A stretch of 64,000 nt of DNA, from contig CAJHNH020004702.1 of assembly GCA_905116865.2 (NCBI GenBank), positions 449,669 through 513,668 of the forward strand, given 5' to 3'. The translations under genes were made by a program, and so were the position numbers. Source of the stretch: Candidula unifasciata. Lineage: Eukaryota; Mollusca; Gastropoda; Stylommatophora; Geomitridae. The notes under the pieces were generated by a model that saw only the letters and a program-made list of their open reading frames with translations, had not been told where the DNA came from and did not search any database. How positions within the stretch are numbered: position 1 is the stretch's first letter; each line of letters starts with the position of its first letter. Positions 31,525 to 48,734 of the stretch are shown piece by piece.

Positions 31525-32640
31525 GTCATCATCAGGTGCCTTGCCGACTGGCGTGGGCGATCCTGCTTCTCCATAATCCACGATCTCCTGCAGCATGTAT
31601 CAGTTCGTGTGCCGACACACCTCCGTGCCATGTAATAAGACTGTCAACAATCTTCTCTCGTTGTCTTCCTCTATCCCTCCTTCCACGGATCTTTTCAGTG
31701 GTCACAACATGTTCTATTTTCCCTCTTCTCATAACATGGCGGAAAAATGATGACTGTCTACTTCTGATGTCTGTGAAAAGTTGTCTTCAGGCTCCTGTCC
31801 CTTTCAAAACCTCTGGGTTGCTCTTTTTGACTGTCCAAGGTATTCTAAGCATTCTTCTGTAAAACCACATTTCTGAGACCTCAAGAAACTGTTTAGCCTG
31901 CCTACCGATTGTCCAGGATTCACAGCCATATGTTAAAACTGGATGTATGTAGCAAGCAAGAATTCTTTTTCTAACTCTCAATGACAAGGATATATTGCAC
32001 AAGATATTCTTCATTTTATAAAATGCAGTTTTTGCCTGTCCTATTATGTTTCTTATTTCAGTTATGCATCTTCCATCTGGTGGTATCCATGTGCCCAGAT
32101 AGTTAAATTTCTGCACTTGTCCTAAAATAACACCATCGACTTTTATTACACATTTAGGAATAATTAGTTTCTTTTCTACCACCATTACTTTTTGTCTTCC
32201 CGTTATTCAAACTGAGGCCCATTCTTCCACTTACGAACACCACAATGTCTATCATTTCCTGTAGTTCTTTCTGACTTGTTGCTATCAAGACTGTGTCATC
32301 AGCATAACGTAAATTGTTTATATTGTGCCCACCAACTACAAATCCGGGCATATCAGTTAAAGTTCTCGTTATACATTCACTGTATATTGAAAACAAATCA
32401 GGTGATAGTACACATCCTTGTCGTACGCCCCTTTTTATGCTTTGAAATGTACCTAAACAGTTGTTAATTCTTATAGTTGCTGTTTGCTGCCAATACATAT
32501 TCTTTATTATTCGTAGATCTTTTCCATCAATGTATAATTTTTCTAATAGTTTAATTACTTCTTCATGCTTCACACAGTCAAGTGCTTTTGCATAGTCTAT
32601 GAAGCATGCCAAGTGACTTGCCATAACTAAATATTTCATT
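31525..32640 (-). pseudogene. 5'-truncated LINE, RT and C-terminus
   Basis: Minus strand from 32639: CFIDYAKALDCVKHEEV, GVRQGCVLSPDLFSIYSE and the catalytic [21 protein letters not shown] one-base shift near 32190 then leads into IPKCVIKVDGVILGQVQKFN, IGQAKTAFYKMKNILCN, ACYIHPVLTYGCESWT and RRMLRIPWT. A final segment has MRRGKIEHVVTTEKI and ends near a GATGATGACGATG tail (31525). YADD is intact, but there is no endonuclease and frames are broken. The nested LINE at 57751-62760 and the relic at 19400 belong to the same family. Confidence 0.88.
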
Positions 32641-33599
32641 CATCTCAGTCGTTGTCTTAGGTGCCCCAGATAACGATGACGTTGGTCCAACAAGAGTAAT
32701 GATGACCAGTTGGATGAAAGTGACTTGCGCAAGGACTTGGATTTAAGTAAGGAAGAGCTGTGCAATTCGTCGACCTCACTCTTTCGCCTTCGTCAGTCTT
32801 GATCCAATGACAGGACAATGTCGAGACGACAGGAAATTGACCTAGGTGCAGTGGATGACTAAGGCGTCTTAACGTGCCCTGCCTTGCTTAATTTCAGCCA
32901 AATTATACCCTCGGCCACTTGTACTAAAAGTACATTGTGTTTGTAAAGTCTCACTAAACGCATTGCGTGGAACCAATTTGTGAAACGAAATAAAAGTCAT
33001 CAAAATGTGTGCTTCACGGACAATTGTAAACCAATATCCAGTGAATGGCTGTCTTCCTTTTCTTCTTACGCCTTTCTAACCCGCAGTAGATTAATGAAGT
33101 AACAGAAAATGCTAACTCACACCAACGTCGTTCTATCCTTCGCTATCGCATGCAATTTCCCCCCCCCCCCCCATTCTTGCTTGAGGGTAACAGAATGGTG
33201 TTATCAACAAAAGAAATAATTTTGTTTCTGTTTCAAAAAATCCTTCGAAATTGCGGTCGATAGACACGGATGGTTGTTAAAATATTTGTCAAGATTTCCT
33301 GAAAAACAACCTCCTCTTGGCACTACTGTTGAACATTTGTTCAGTAAGTTATCAGGAATATATCATGTGAACTTTCAAGCCTCCCAAAACTGCATTAGAC
33401 CATAGCAGTAACTACCGTTACTATTTTTATGTTCAATTTTCAAAACACATTTTTTATTACGTGTAATTTTTTCCTTTAAATTTGTTCACACGTAAAAAAA
33501 AAGCGCCCTGTATAAGGAAGGAAAAGTTGAAGGCAGGCCAGCAAGATGTACACAGAGATGTGAACCATCACAAAACATTGAGTGTTTGACGAAACAATT
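32641..33599. other. No gene; small LINE fragment
   Basis: At 33058-33150 a piece (CTTACGCCTTTCTAACCC, TTCTATCCTTCGCTATCGCA) matches the LINE 3' family of 3305-3790. The remainder has no recognisable feature. Confidence 0.45.
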
Positions 33600-33815
33600 A
33601 GAATGTACAAAATTGATGCAGCGGGGAGTGACGAGGGGTTTAGGCAGATGCTCAAGGCTCACAGAAAAGGCAAGACGGACGTTTATTTAGAATGCTACTG
33701 GCACCATTAGTATCGGAACTCTGATTATATTATAGCTGCTGAATATGGGGACAGAGCGCTTATGAGAATGCCCCGAGTGCTGTGATGTCGATTCTTGAAT
33801 CAACTCAACTCAATC
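33600..33815 (+). mobile_element. RNase H-LINE tail, copy 7
   Basis: ATTGATGCAGCGGGGAGTGA, GGCAAGACGGACGTTTATTT and GCCCCGAGTGCTGTGATGTC are close to copy 1. Ends in the tail TCAACTCAACTCAATCA. Confidence 0.7.
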
Positions 33816-33924
33816 AGAGTTTACAGAGCGAGAGATGGGCTATCTGAGAATAATGGCGAACATTGTTACTTCTCCCCCAGCATTGCTTTCCTTATGATTG
33901 CAATAACAGGGATGAGAACCATCA

Positions 33925-34290
33925 TCATCATCACTTGACCAGTCTTTGCAGACCATCGGTCTCATACAAATTAAAAATTGGTTTCTCGCCAGACATCCCG
34001 AATCGTGAACTGTCTACCCGGGGCGTCACTTATATCATATGACCATCTTCATGCTGGTCGGCCCCTGCCTCTCTTTCCTGATACTTTGCCTTCGACTATT
34101 ATTCCGTTGTAACCCGCCGTGGCGCTTGATATGGCGAGAATATTTCAGTGTCCAAGACAAGATGCTGTTTACTAGACTATCTTCCTTGATGTTCAGGAAT
34201 TTTAGGCAGCAGTATTTAAATTATCCGCTTAGTCTAGAACATCCCGGGAATCTTTCTATAGCATTTCAGCTCACAAGCTCCTATGGAAAC
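33925..34290 (-). pseudogene. LINE 3' end fragment
   Basis: Aligns with 48740-49100 of the full-length LINE: ATCATCATCATC, CTTTGCAGACCATCGGTCTC, CATCTTCATGCTGGTCGGCC, TGGCGCTTGATATGGCGA and GAATCTTTCTATAGCATTTC. The long plus-strand frame over it (34039-34305) is antisense and not a gene. Confidence 0.7.
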
Positions 34291-34299
34291 CATGCAGGG

Positions 34300-35160
34300 G
34301 CATAAGAAACCCCATTCGGCCGTATAGCAACGCTTTTATATTAGAGCACTCCTACTGAAGTTAAAAAAAATGTGGAAAGGGAGGGGGGGAGGAGGGGAAA
34401 TAGTCCTAGAAATCCACTGCAACTAGCAAGGAGGCGGCACTTAAGTGATTGATTAACATTTACTGAATTTTGGACACGATACATACATAAAAAGAAGTGT
34501 CTAGATTCCCTAGATATACAACTATTTCCCTGAAGGCAGTTGAATGTGCTCAGCAATCAATCATTTTGTCAATTATTTCGACCCATCAACTGACAAATCT
34601 GGAGCTGTCAAAATTACATTTATCCTAGAGCGTCTGTAAAACAGGCTAGTTGGACACTGATGGTTTGAAAAGCAAGTCACAAACAGGTAGGAAATATTCT
34701 AATATAGCAGTAATGCTGACGTGTTTGTTTAATTGTCTAGAAATAGAAAGCAATGAAGAGGTTAAATGGTACTAACAGAGTAGGAGTCAACATCGACTTT
34801 TTTGTTTTTGTTTCAAATAAGAAGGCCGCCGGTTTCTATGAAGTTCGTGGGGCTACGCATGTTTTCCACTATTCCATACAGCCTGGTTTCTATTGTTATG
34901 TCAACAGTCGAACCTGGGATCTACTGTATGTAGAGACCATGTTTGTAGCAAATATTCAGTATCAGCAACTTGAAGTGAAAATCATGAGAACATACATCTT
35001 TACTGTGGCAACATACAGAAATGAGTTGTGAACTATTTAGCAATCACTAAAGAAGAAAGTTGGGTGTGTGTGTGCTTTTTTTAAACTTAAATGTTACTGG
35101 CAGATTTTTAGAGTATTTTTGATGAAGAAGAGGAAGACTACTGACATGTCAGATCATTTT
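34300..35160. other. No supported gene
   Basis: A 92-codon plus-strand frame (34753-35031) has no recognisable domain and weak start context; I do not call it. A G-rich tract is at 34377-34398. Confidence 0.45.
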
Positions 35161-35600
35161 TTTTGTTTTGTTTTGTTCACCGGTTGTAAACTCTGTCACT
35201 GACTGACTGACTTTCTACCCCACCAGGACATCACACAAGCGATAAACACCCGATGACACAAAGTGCCACCATGTGGATGAGGATCGCCGTGGAGAGGTCC
35301 CAGAAACCGCGTTCAGACAATTGGCCATATTTAAGGACCTGTCTATATTGCGGCCCCCGGCAAAATCCAGGGTGGGGCTTCAAATAACAAAAAATTTCGC
35401 CCTAAAAAGGACGAAACTAGAGAATAGTACAAAACTCTGTCACATCTTTCTTCTCCATTCGTCCATTTCTGGACTTTGGCTTTGTTCTTGGACTTGAGTT
35501 CTGCATATGTCGGTTTAAGAGATCTGGTTTATTTGTGTACAGTCCGTTGTATTCTTTGCCTTTCGGACACTTGCACACCGAATTTGATTTAACATTGGTC
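35160..35600 (-). mobile_element. SINE-A copy split by SINE-B
   Basis: 35160-35199 (TTGTTCACCGGTTGTAAAC) and 35432-35600 (CATTCGTCCATTTCTGGACT, TTGGACTTGAGTTCTGCATA) are the two halves of a reverse SINE-A. The break is filled by SINE-B. Confidence 0.65.
35200..35431 (-). mobile_element. SINE-B with 12-bp target duplication
   Basis: Flanked by AAACTCTGTCAC at 35188-35199 and 35432-35443. Reverse orientation of the units at 30919-31403, ending in a GACT-type tail (TGACTGACTGAC) at the left. A 12-bp duplication with a short-repeat tail indicates LINE-machinery retroposition. Confidence 0.85.
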
Positions 35601-36150
35601 TTTTCTCAATGACTACTGTGAACACCCTGAAAGGTGTGTATTATCAAGTGGTATGTTACCATTTAAAAGGACTGTCAATCGAAAGACACCGGAATCACTA
35701 GTTTTGAGTTAGTAGGAGGTCGGCCATTGGGGTTAACTCAATTAACAATAAAATAAATTCTCAAAAGATGTTATGACACATGCAATGGGAGTGGGCTGAT
35801 GAGTTCCTGAGGGTTTTTGACACTGCATCTCTTGAAGGTCTCCGGCTCCATCCTCCCGTGCCAACTCTGTTGAGGCTGACATAAGACCTTGTCCTTGGCG
35901 CACGACGTGGACGTGTGGTGGGAGTCTGGCGTCATCATTCGTGAAATCAGCGCAAAGGAAGCTGGCATCCGAGGGAAAGTACGGAATATCCTCTTATATA
36001 CAACAGGGTGGCTTCAACTTTCCCACATGTCTGTCATCGAAATCTTTGCGCCACTTTCCCGATCTGGATATCAAGGGGAGCTCCTTCACAAACAATACTG
36101 TTTTTTTTTTTAAACTTAAAAGTCCAGCCTTATTTAAACACCATAATGCT
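35600..36150. other. No recognised gene
   Basis: A minus-strand GTTGTATATAAGAGG TATA-like sequence is at about 36000. No LTR ends or coding domains could be matched. Confidence 0.4.
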
Positions 36151-36153
36151 CTA

Positions 36154-36192
36154 GAGCAGTGGTTTTTAACTTTTGTCACGTGGCGCTTACTT

Positions 36193-36231
<39 letters not shown>

Positions 36232-36241
36232 TGTGTGTGTT
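36154..36241. repeat. (GT)n with possible hAT terminus
   Basis: CTCTAGAG then CAGTGGTTTTTAACTTTTG (36155-36173) looks like a hAT left terminus with a TCTAGA-type target, followed by a GT run at 36194-36241. No right terminus was found. Confidence 0.5.
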
Positions 36242-36329
36242 TTGCGAGCGAGACACCCTCAATCCCCTTTTATCATGCCCCATCTAAAATAATTGTGATA
36301 AAACGGGGAGGATAAAAAGAAAAACCCAA

Positions 36330-36655
36330 AGCATTAATAACAACAAAGAGGCAGAGCCAGACCAAGAGAAATGATGATAGATGGCTTAAGACAGTGGCAC
36401 GAAAAAGTATCATCAGTGGAATTGATCCAGAACACCAAATACCTAGATCTGTGGATATTGCTTGAACGCCTACGCCAGCTGGCAAGGCATTTGATGATGA
36501 CGGTGTTTATAAATATTCGTGCTAACCAGGGATTCATAACAAGAACACATCTCTGTATGGACCAACACTTTGTTCATGTTAACCGAGCGGGCGGTGATCT
36601 ACTTTATGATAAAAATGGACGTGGTGAAGGCTCCCTGTGGTCAGATGGACAGTAA
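36330..36655 (+). mobile_element. LINE C-terminal and RNase H-LINE fragments
   Basis: 36345-36505 reads RGRARPREMMIDGLRQW followed by a GCATTTGATGATGACG tail, a LINE C-terminal end. 36580-36655 (GCGGGCGGTGATCTACTTTA, GACGTGGTGAAGGCTCCCTG) matches the middle of the RNase H-LINE copies. Confidence 0.5.
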
Positions 36656-37013
36656 GTACAATAGAATTGTCAAAGAATCCATACTATTAAAGAATTATTT
36701 GTGCTTTCGTTTCTATTTACCCCAAAAAAGACAGTCCAATATTTCAGGGGGTTGTAGATAGGCTGCATGCAGTAGTAGGACCCAGGCTGCATGCAGTCGT
36801 GGGACCTAGGCTGCACTCTCTTGATGGGACGTAGGTGGGTTGGGGTTAGGTCCAGTTCTAGGTGTTTTGGTCAGTTAAAAGCACCACACAGCTGTGAAAC
36901 CCAGTCTTACCACCCTATAAAATACTGGACTGTCCCCGTGACGTCATTTAGGGTGACTTATTACGAAAGAACAGAATAATTCAAAGGAAGTGGGGGAAGT
37001 AGAGATTCTAGAA

Positions 37014-37223
37014 AAGCGGTTCTCAAACTGCCGGTCGCGACCCTTTTTTAGGAGGTTGGGGAGGGGGGGGGGGATATTAACGACCCTTTCATAGAGGTCG
37101 CCTAAGACCATTGAAAAACACATATTCATTGAAGTTATTAGGAAAAATAATTGTATGGGGGTGGCTACAACACGAGGGAGCTATATTAAAGGGTCACGGC
37201 ATTAGGGAGGTTGAGATCCACTG
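37014..37223. mobile_element. SPIN-like hAT MITE, 210 bp
   Basis: Left end AAGCGGTTCTCAAACTG, right end (reverse complement) CAGTGGATCTCAACCTCC. Imperfect 8-bp duplications are TTCTAGAA (37006-37013) and TTTTATAA (37224-37231), 6 of 8. The internal blocks GGTCGCGACCC, AACGACCCTTTCA, AGGTCGCCTAAGACCAT, AAAACACATATTCA, ATTAAAGGGTCACGGCATTA are those I recall from the SPIN/URR1 family of hAT MITEs of tetrapods, which are also reported from a pond snail and a triatomine bug. Size fits (about 220 bp). Confidence 0.75.
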
Positions 37224-37254
37224 TTTTATAAGACATTTAATACTTAGGGGGACA

Positions 37255-37385
37255 CTGGCGGATTTTAACCAGGTTGTAACTGGTACTATTAGCATGTCGA
37301 CTTTTCGTTGGCTGCTGAAGAAAGAGATGAGGCACGTGTGCTAATGTCCTCAGTGCTGTAAATTCTTGACTGATTGGTTAATTCA
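37255..37385 (+). mobile_element. RNase H-LINE tail, copy 8
   Basis: GTAACTGGTACTATTAGCAT, TTGGCTGCTGAAGAAAGAG and TGTCCTCAGTGCTGTAAATT match the family's 3' tail. Begins soon after the SPIN-like MITE. Confidence 0.55.
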
Positions 37386-37575
37386 TCTGAACCGAGTGAT
37401 CGAACTAAAAACGCTGGTAGCCAATTACATTTAGAGTGCCATGGACCTTTGCAGGTGCAAATCCGGATTTCGTGACTGACAACAGTGATTTGCAATTATG
37501 ATGTGGGGCTGTGAATGTGGGCACAGCTGCCTTATGCATTTTTACTTTGCGTGTACAAGCTTAAAGATTTTTTGA

Positions 37576-37616
37576 GGGGTGGGTGTGGGTGGGGGGGGGG
37601 GGGGGGGGGGGGGGGG
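37576..37616. repeat. Poly-G tract
   Basis: G-rich run including about 27 consecutive G; strong G-quadruplex potential and likely length error in assembly. Confidence 0.95.
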
Positions 37617-37844
37617 AGGAACTGACAAGTTCTTCTCTAGTTTTCAAATGGGACAGGGATGGACATTTTGTATGATTTCCACTAGTGCAGGAACGGAGCA
37701 GTTTTGGGACGACCCGTTTGCCGTGATCGTAGAACCTCGACTAACGACTGGCCTGGAGAATAAGATAAATATTCCACGGACATGTGAACGGCTAAGACAG
37801 AAATAAATACAAACGTCGACAGTATTTTAGTTATTCCTCTTCTT

Positions 37845-38115
37845 CACGTTCACTGGTTTTAAACACAGGCGGAAAGTTCTGGTTATTTGTCTACATATGG
37901 ACGTTAGTCTTGTTCTAAAATCTGAGTGTGGCCTGCACATCCGTTTAACAAATCTGACTTAATTGTCTGCAGATTGTTGGTTCCTTGCCTATCGGGCAGA
38001 TGCACTCCGACTTGGAAGGAATCCCTTAATAAGTCTGCTCCTACGATATGTTTGTAGACTAGGAAATGGGTCTGTTCTTGTTTTCCCCACAGTGGGTCTG
38101 GAACCCACAGGGGGA
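37845..38115 (-). mobile_element. SINE-A copy
   Basis: CTTCTTCACGTTCACTGGTT, GTTGGTTCCTTGCCTATCGG, GGGTCTGTTCTTGTTTTCC and CAGTGGGTCTGGAACCCACA are the reverse complement of the family; nearly full length. It ends about 230 bp before the Reeler gene start. Confidence 0.7.
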
Positions 38116-38347
38116 AGTTCTTTAGTTATTAAATATAGTTTTATAAACTTATAAGACTGTTTAGCTAATGCGACATCTGCTGTTGCTTAGAAGTTAGATA
38201 AGCAGAAAAATTGATATACCTGCCTAGAGCTTTGTTTCTGAGAGACAAAGCGCTGCAACAATACCCATTTTGGGCCTTCGTGTTAAATAAATATATAATG
38301 TGGAAAATTAATATTTGTAACTGTCTTTGTCACTAGAAAACATCAGG

Positions 38348-45719
<7,372 letters not shown>

Positions 45720-45879
45720 TTTACACATCACGAAGTTGTTTTAGAATCATTTAATTCTTTGGAAACTATCAACACATTATCTGTTTCTTGGTCTTTCTAA
45801 GAGAATATAATGGACTTCTTCTCCTTTATCAGAGATCATATCACGTACTCAATCATTAAAGAAGACACAAAAGGAGGTT

Positions 45880-46245
45880 TTGATGTGAAATGCTACAGAA
45901 AATTCTTAGAATAATCTGGACCAAGAAGAAGAAAAACGCCGAAATCCTACATGATGTGAGCATCCAGGAGAATTGGCTTATAAACAGCATCCTTCCCGAA
46001 AACTGGGGTATTTTTGTCGTGTTAAACTTCATGGTAGCGCTGCAGAACACGGGAATCGAGGGGACAGTTTCCGAAAAACTAAGCAAAGGCAGACCACTGC
46101 GAATGTGGATAAACATCAGTGAAGATGCATTGACTATATGAAAGAACAATAAGTGAAGGACAGGCCTAGAAAACGAGAAACCTTTAGACGTACCTTAGGA
46201 GAACGATATTCTGTAAAGGACCTGCTGACTGACGATGATCTAATT
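45880..46245 (+). pseudogene. LINE C-terminal relic
   Basis: Reads QKILRIIWTKKKKNAEIL, IQENWLINSIL and GRPLRMW, homologous to RKILRISWTKKRRNIDIL and REDWLINSIL in the LINE at 48735-52108. A frameshift lies after the first half. Ends GACGATGATC. It begins about 160 bp after the Reeler stop codon. Confidence 0.75.
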
Positions 46246-46269
46246 TTTTTTTTCTAAGTGTGTCTCCTA

Positions 46270-46440
46270 AACTCCTTCAACCCAGAGTGGGTTTCTGGGC
46301 CCCACAGAGGGGTGGGGTAGAGCATATTTACGGCCATCTAACAAGTATGTCATGAAAGCGAGTAATTAGGATCTGAGATCGATATTTCGGACTGAAATGC
46401 GCAGGTATCGCAGCCTTGCTTTTAAACCGCAACTTGCCTA
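46270..46440 (+). mobile_element. SINE-A fragment
   Basis: AGAGTGGGTTTCTGGGCCCC, AACAAGTATGTCATGAAAGC and GAGTAATTAGG resemble the 5' half of the family. Confidence 0.5.
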
Positions 46441-46849
46441 TCTAACTTTAAAGGCGGGATGTAGAAGAATTCATTCGGATCTATGTAATTATTGATTTTC
46501 AAGAACATCCAATTTATAAAAAAGGGCATTAAAGCAACACCTGTTTGAGACGCAAAAAGTTGCAAGTGTTATTTATTTATTTTGTTTCTGTTTTCCAAAA
46601 ACGAGCTGGTGTCTGTTAACGAATTACCTTAAACCGTATATGAAACATTATTATCCGATGCATTATGTATTACAAACGACATTTATCTGTATAATATTTC
46701 TCTATCTGTACGTAACATAGCGAATTCAGATAACGACGTGAGTGGGGATTCCAGTGAAATCACCTCGTCCGGTAGGGAGCATTATGTTCTACGGGTGATA
46801 CCCGACCGTCATCCAGCTACTATAGAAAAAGTAAATGGTAGAAACATCC

Positions 46850-47690
46850 TGAACATCGAATGTCAGAACACTCGTACAAAACGGAAAGCTCGATAACATC
46901 AAGATGTCAATGAAGAGAATGAACATTAGCATATTAAGGAATTAGTGAAATGCGATGGCCAGGAGAAGGGGGCAAGTTTTCAGATCGGCACAGAATTATT
47001 TACTCGGAGGGGAAGGAAGTTGGTATTATTTTGGATTCAAAGATCTCAAAAACTGTGAAAGTATTTTGGAAAATATTAGATAGAGTACTATTAGTAAAAC
47101 TTCACGGCAGACCGTTTGAAATCAACTTAGTACAGATTTATGTCCAATAGCAGATAGTTCAGAAGAAGATATTGACGTAATTTATGAAGAGTTAGACGTG
47201 GCTGTGGATCAATGCAAAAAATTGTGCAGTAACAATGGTATTTTTAGATTTCAACGCAGAAATAGGAAGTGAAAAAGTGTACGGAATAACGGGTGGCCAT
47301 GGCCTAGGAGAAAAGAATGTGAGAGGTGACAGATTAATAACATGAACTAGTTTAAACACCACCCTCGAAGATTGTGATCTTGGAAAAGTCATGGCAATAA
47401 TGTCCGCAACAATCAGATTGATTATATTTTTATTTTAAGATGATTCCGGAGCAGTTTAGTTAAAGCAAAACTAGACCAGGAGCAGACTGCTTTAGTGACC
47501 ATGTTCCAGTTATAGGAAAGATTAAAATATAACTAAATGAATATGAAGAAAACACCACGGAACATCAAGTTAAATTTTGGAATACTTAAAATGGATAAAG
47601 AAATTAAGTGTACTAGAAGCAAAGCAGAGGGGGTATCTTGTACAAGAGTAAATAGAAGAGATTAAGTATAAAGGATAATTTGGAAATCTA
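46850..47690 (+). pseudogene. LINE endonuclease-domain relic
   Basis: Frames read LDFNAEIGSEKVYGITGGHG and LGEKNVRGDRLI, the GDFNA..G....G..G.G..N.RG..L core of the APE-type endonuclease of RTE-like LINEs. It is preceded by MRWPGEGGKF (EMRW..G) and followed by a decayed linker. Many stops. Confidence 0.7.
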
Positions 47691-47736
47691 CTACTTGAAA
47701 TCTCCTCGACTCCGAACCTACAAGAGCTCTAAATAA

Positions 47737-48284
47737 TGTCACGTGGCGAGTTGGAGCCAAACCCGACCATAAGCTGCCTCAGTAACAAGAAAAAAAAAAA
47801 CAGAGAAAAAGTTCGTTTAGGCGGGGGTGAAATCAATAATATCTCACCCTGACAAGAAATCTTCTGTGTAAAGTCTAAATCAAACCAAGCAACAAATAGA
47901 CTAAACTAAGCACACTAACTACAGGTCTTAAGCTGAACGGAAAGCAACTGGAACTATGATTATTACACTGAACATCTGTTTATTTTACTTAAAATATGAT
48001 CAGCAGGGTCCAAAATAACGACATTAACAGCAACCAAACTGCTCGACCAGAGTCTAAAATGCTAATTATAAAATCTACCACCACTTAACCGAATGAAACG
48101 TACCACCGAGTGCGAAATCAGTCTGACCACGGCCTTTCCCTTCGGTCGCCATACCAGCTGACTAGCCCAATATGCAAAGCCGCAACAGCTAGGTAGGTCT
48201 CTACAGGGAAGGTCCACAAGTCAATTAGGTCGCTGAAAGACTTAAGTCTTTTATACCCAGTGGCCAGACTTTTTCCGCGTTACA
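47737..48284 (-). mobile_element. Possible solo LTR
   Basis: On the minus strand it begins TGTAACGCGG and ends CCACGTGACA (7-bp inverted ends TGTAACG/TGTCACG, 6 of 7). It has GGGTATAAAAG about 30 bp in, and AATAAA at 47985-47980. These fit an LTR, but I see no target duplication and the spacing is odd (very short U3). Confidence 0.35.
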
Positions 48285-48734
48285 CTCGAAACATAAAAGC
48301 TTATTCCTGTGGCCTCTTTTGTCATTTTTAAACTAGATTAAATCAAAATCGATTAGCTGCTGAACAGTAGTTTTCCAGCCTATTACATAAGGAACAGTAC
48401 AATGTCACTGTACAAAACCGGTATAATGCAATGGAAATTATACAGACTATTGATGAACAGTGGGATATGTTGCGTAAGTCAATTCAGCAGACATCAAATA
48501 GACAATCCCAACAACCCATAGAGTTCCAAAAAAAAAAAGAAAAAAAAAAAGAAATTGATGTCAACCGAAAGTCTGCAGTTGATGGATGAAACAAGGAAGA
48601 AAAAGAATGACAAAGAAGGATACTCTAGAATACAAAAAGAAATAGTGATCAAATATAAAGTAGCTTAAGAAACCTGGCTGAATCAAATGTCTACATAGGT
48701 TGGGGAAAATCACCGTAAAGACTCATATTACATG
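48285..48734. other. No recognisable feature
   Basis: A-rich DNA including an A/G run at 48527-48552. Possibly more LINE debris, not resolvable by eye. Confidence 0.45.

Noticed and set aside
33900..34305. Plus-strand gene suggested by an 88-codon frame
   Set aside because: Antisense of a LINE 3' end identical in layout to 48740-49100.
34753..35031. 92-codon plus frame
   Set aside because: No recognisable domain, no splice partners and repeat-rich flanks; unsupported as a gene.
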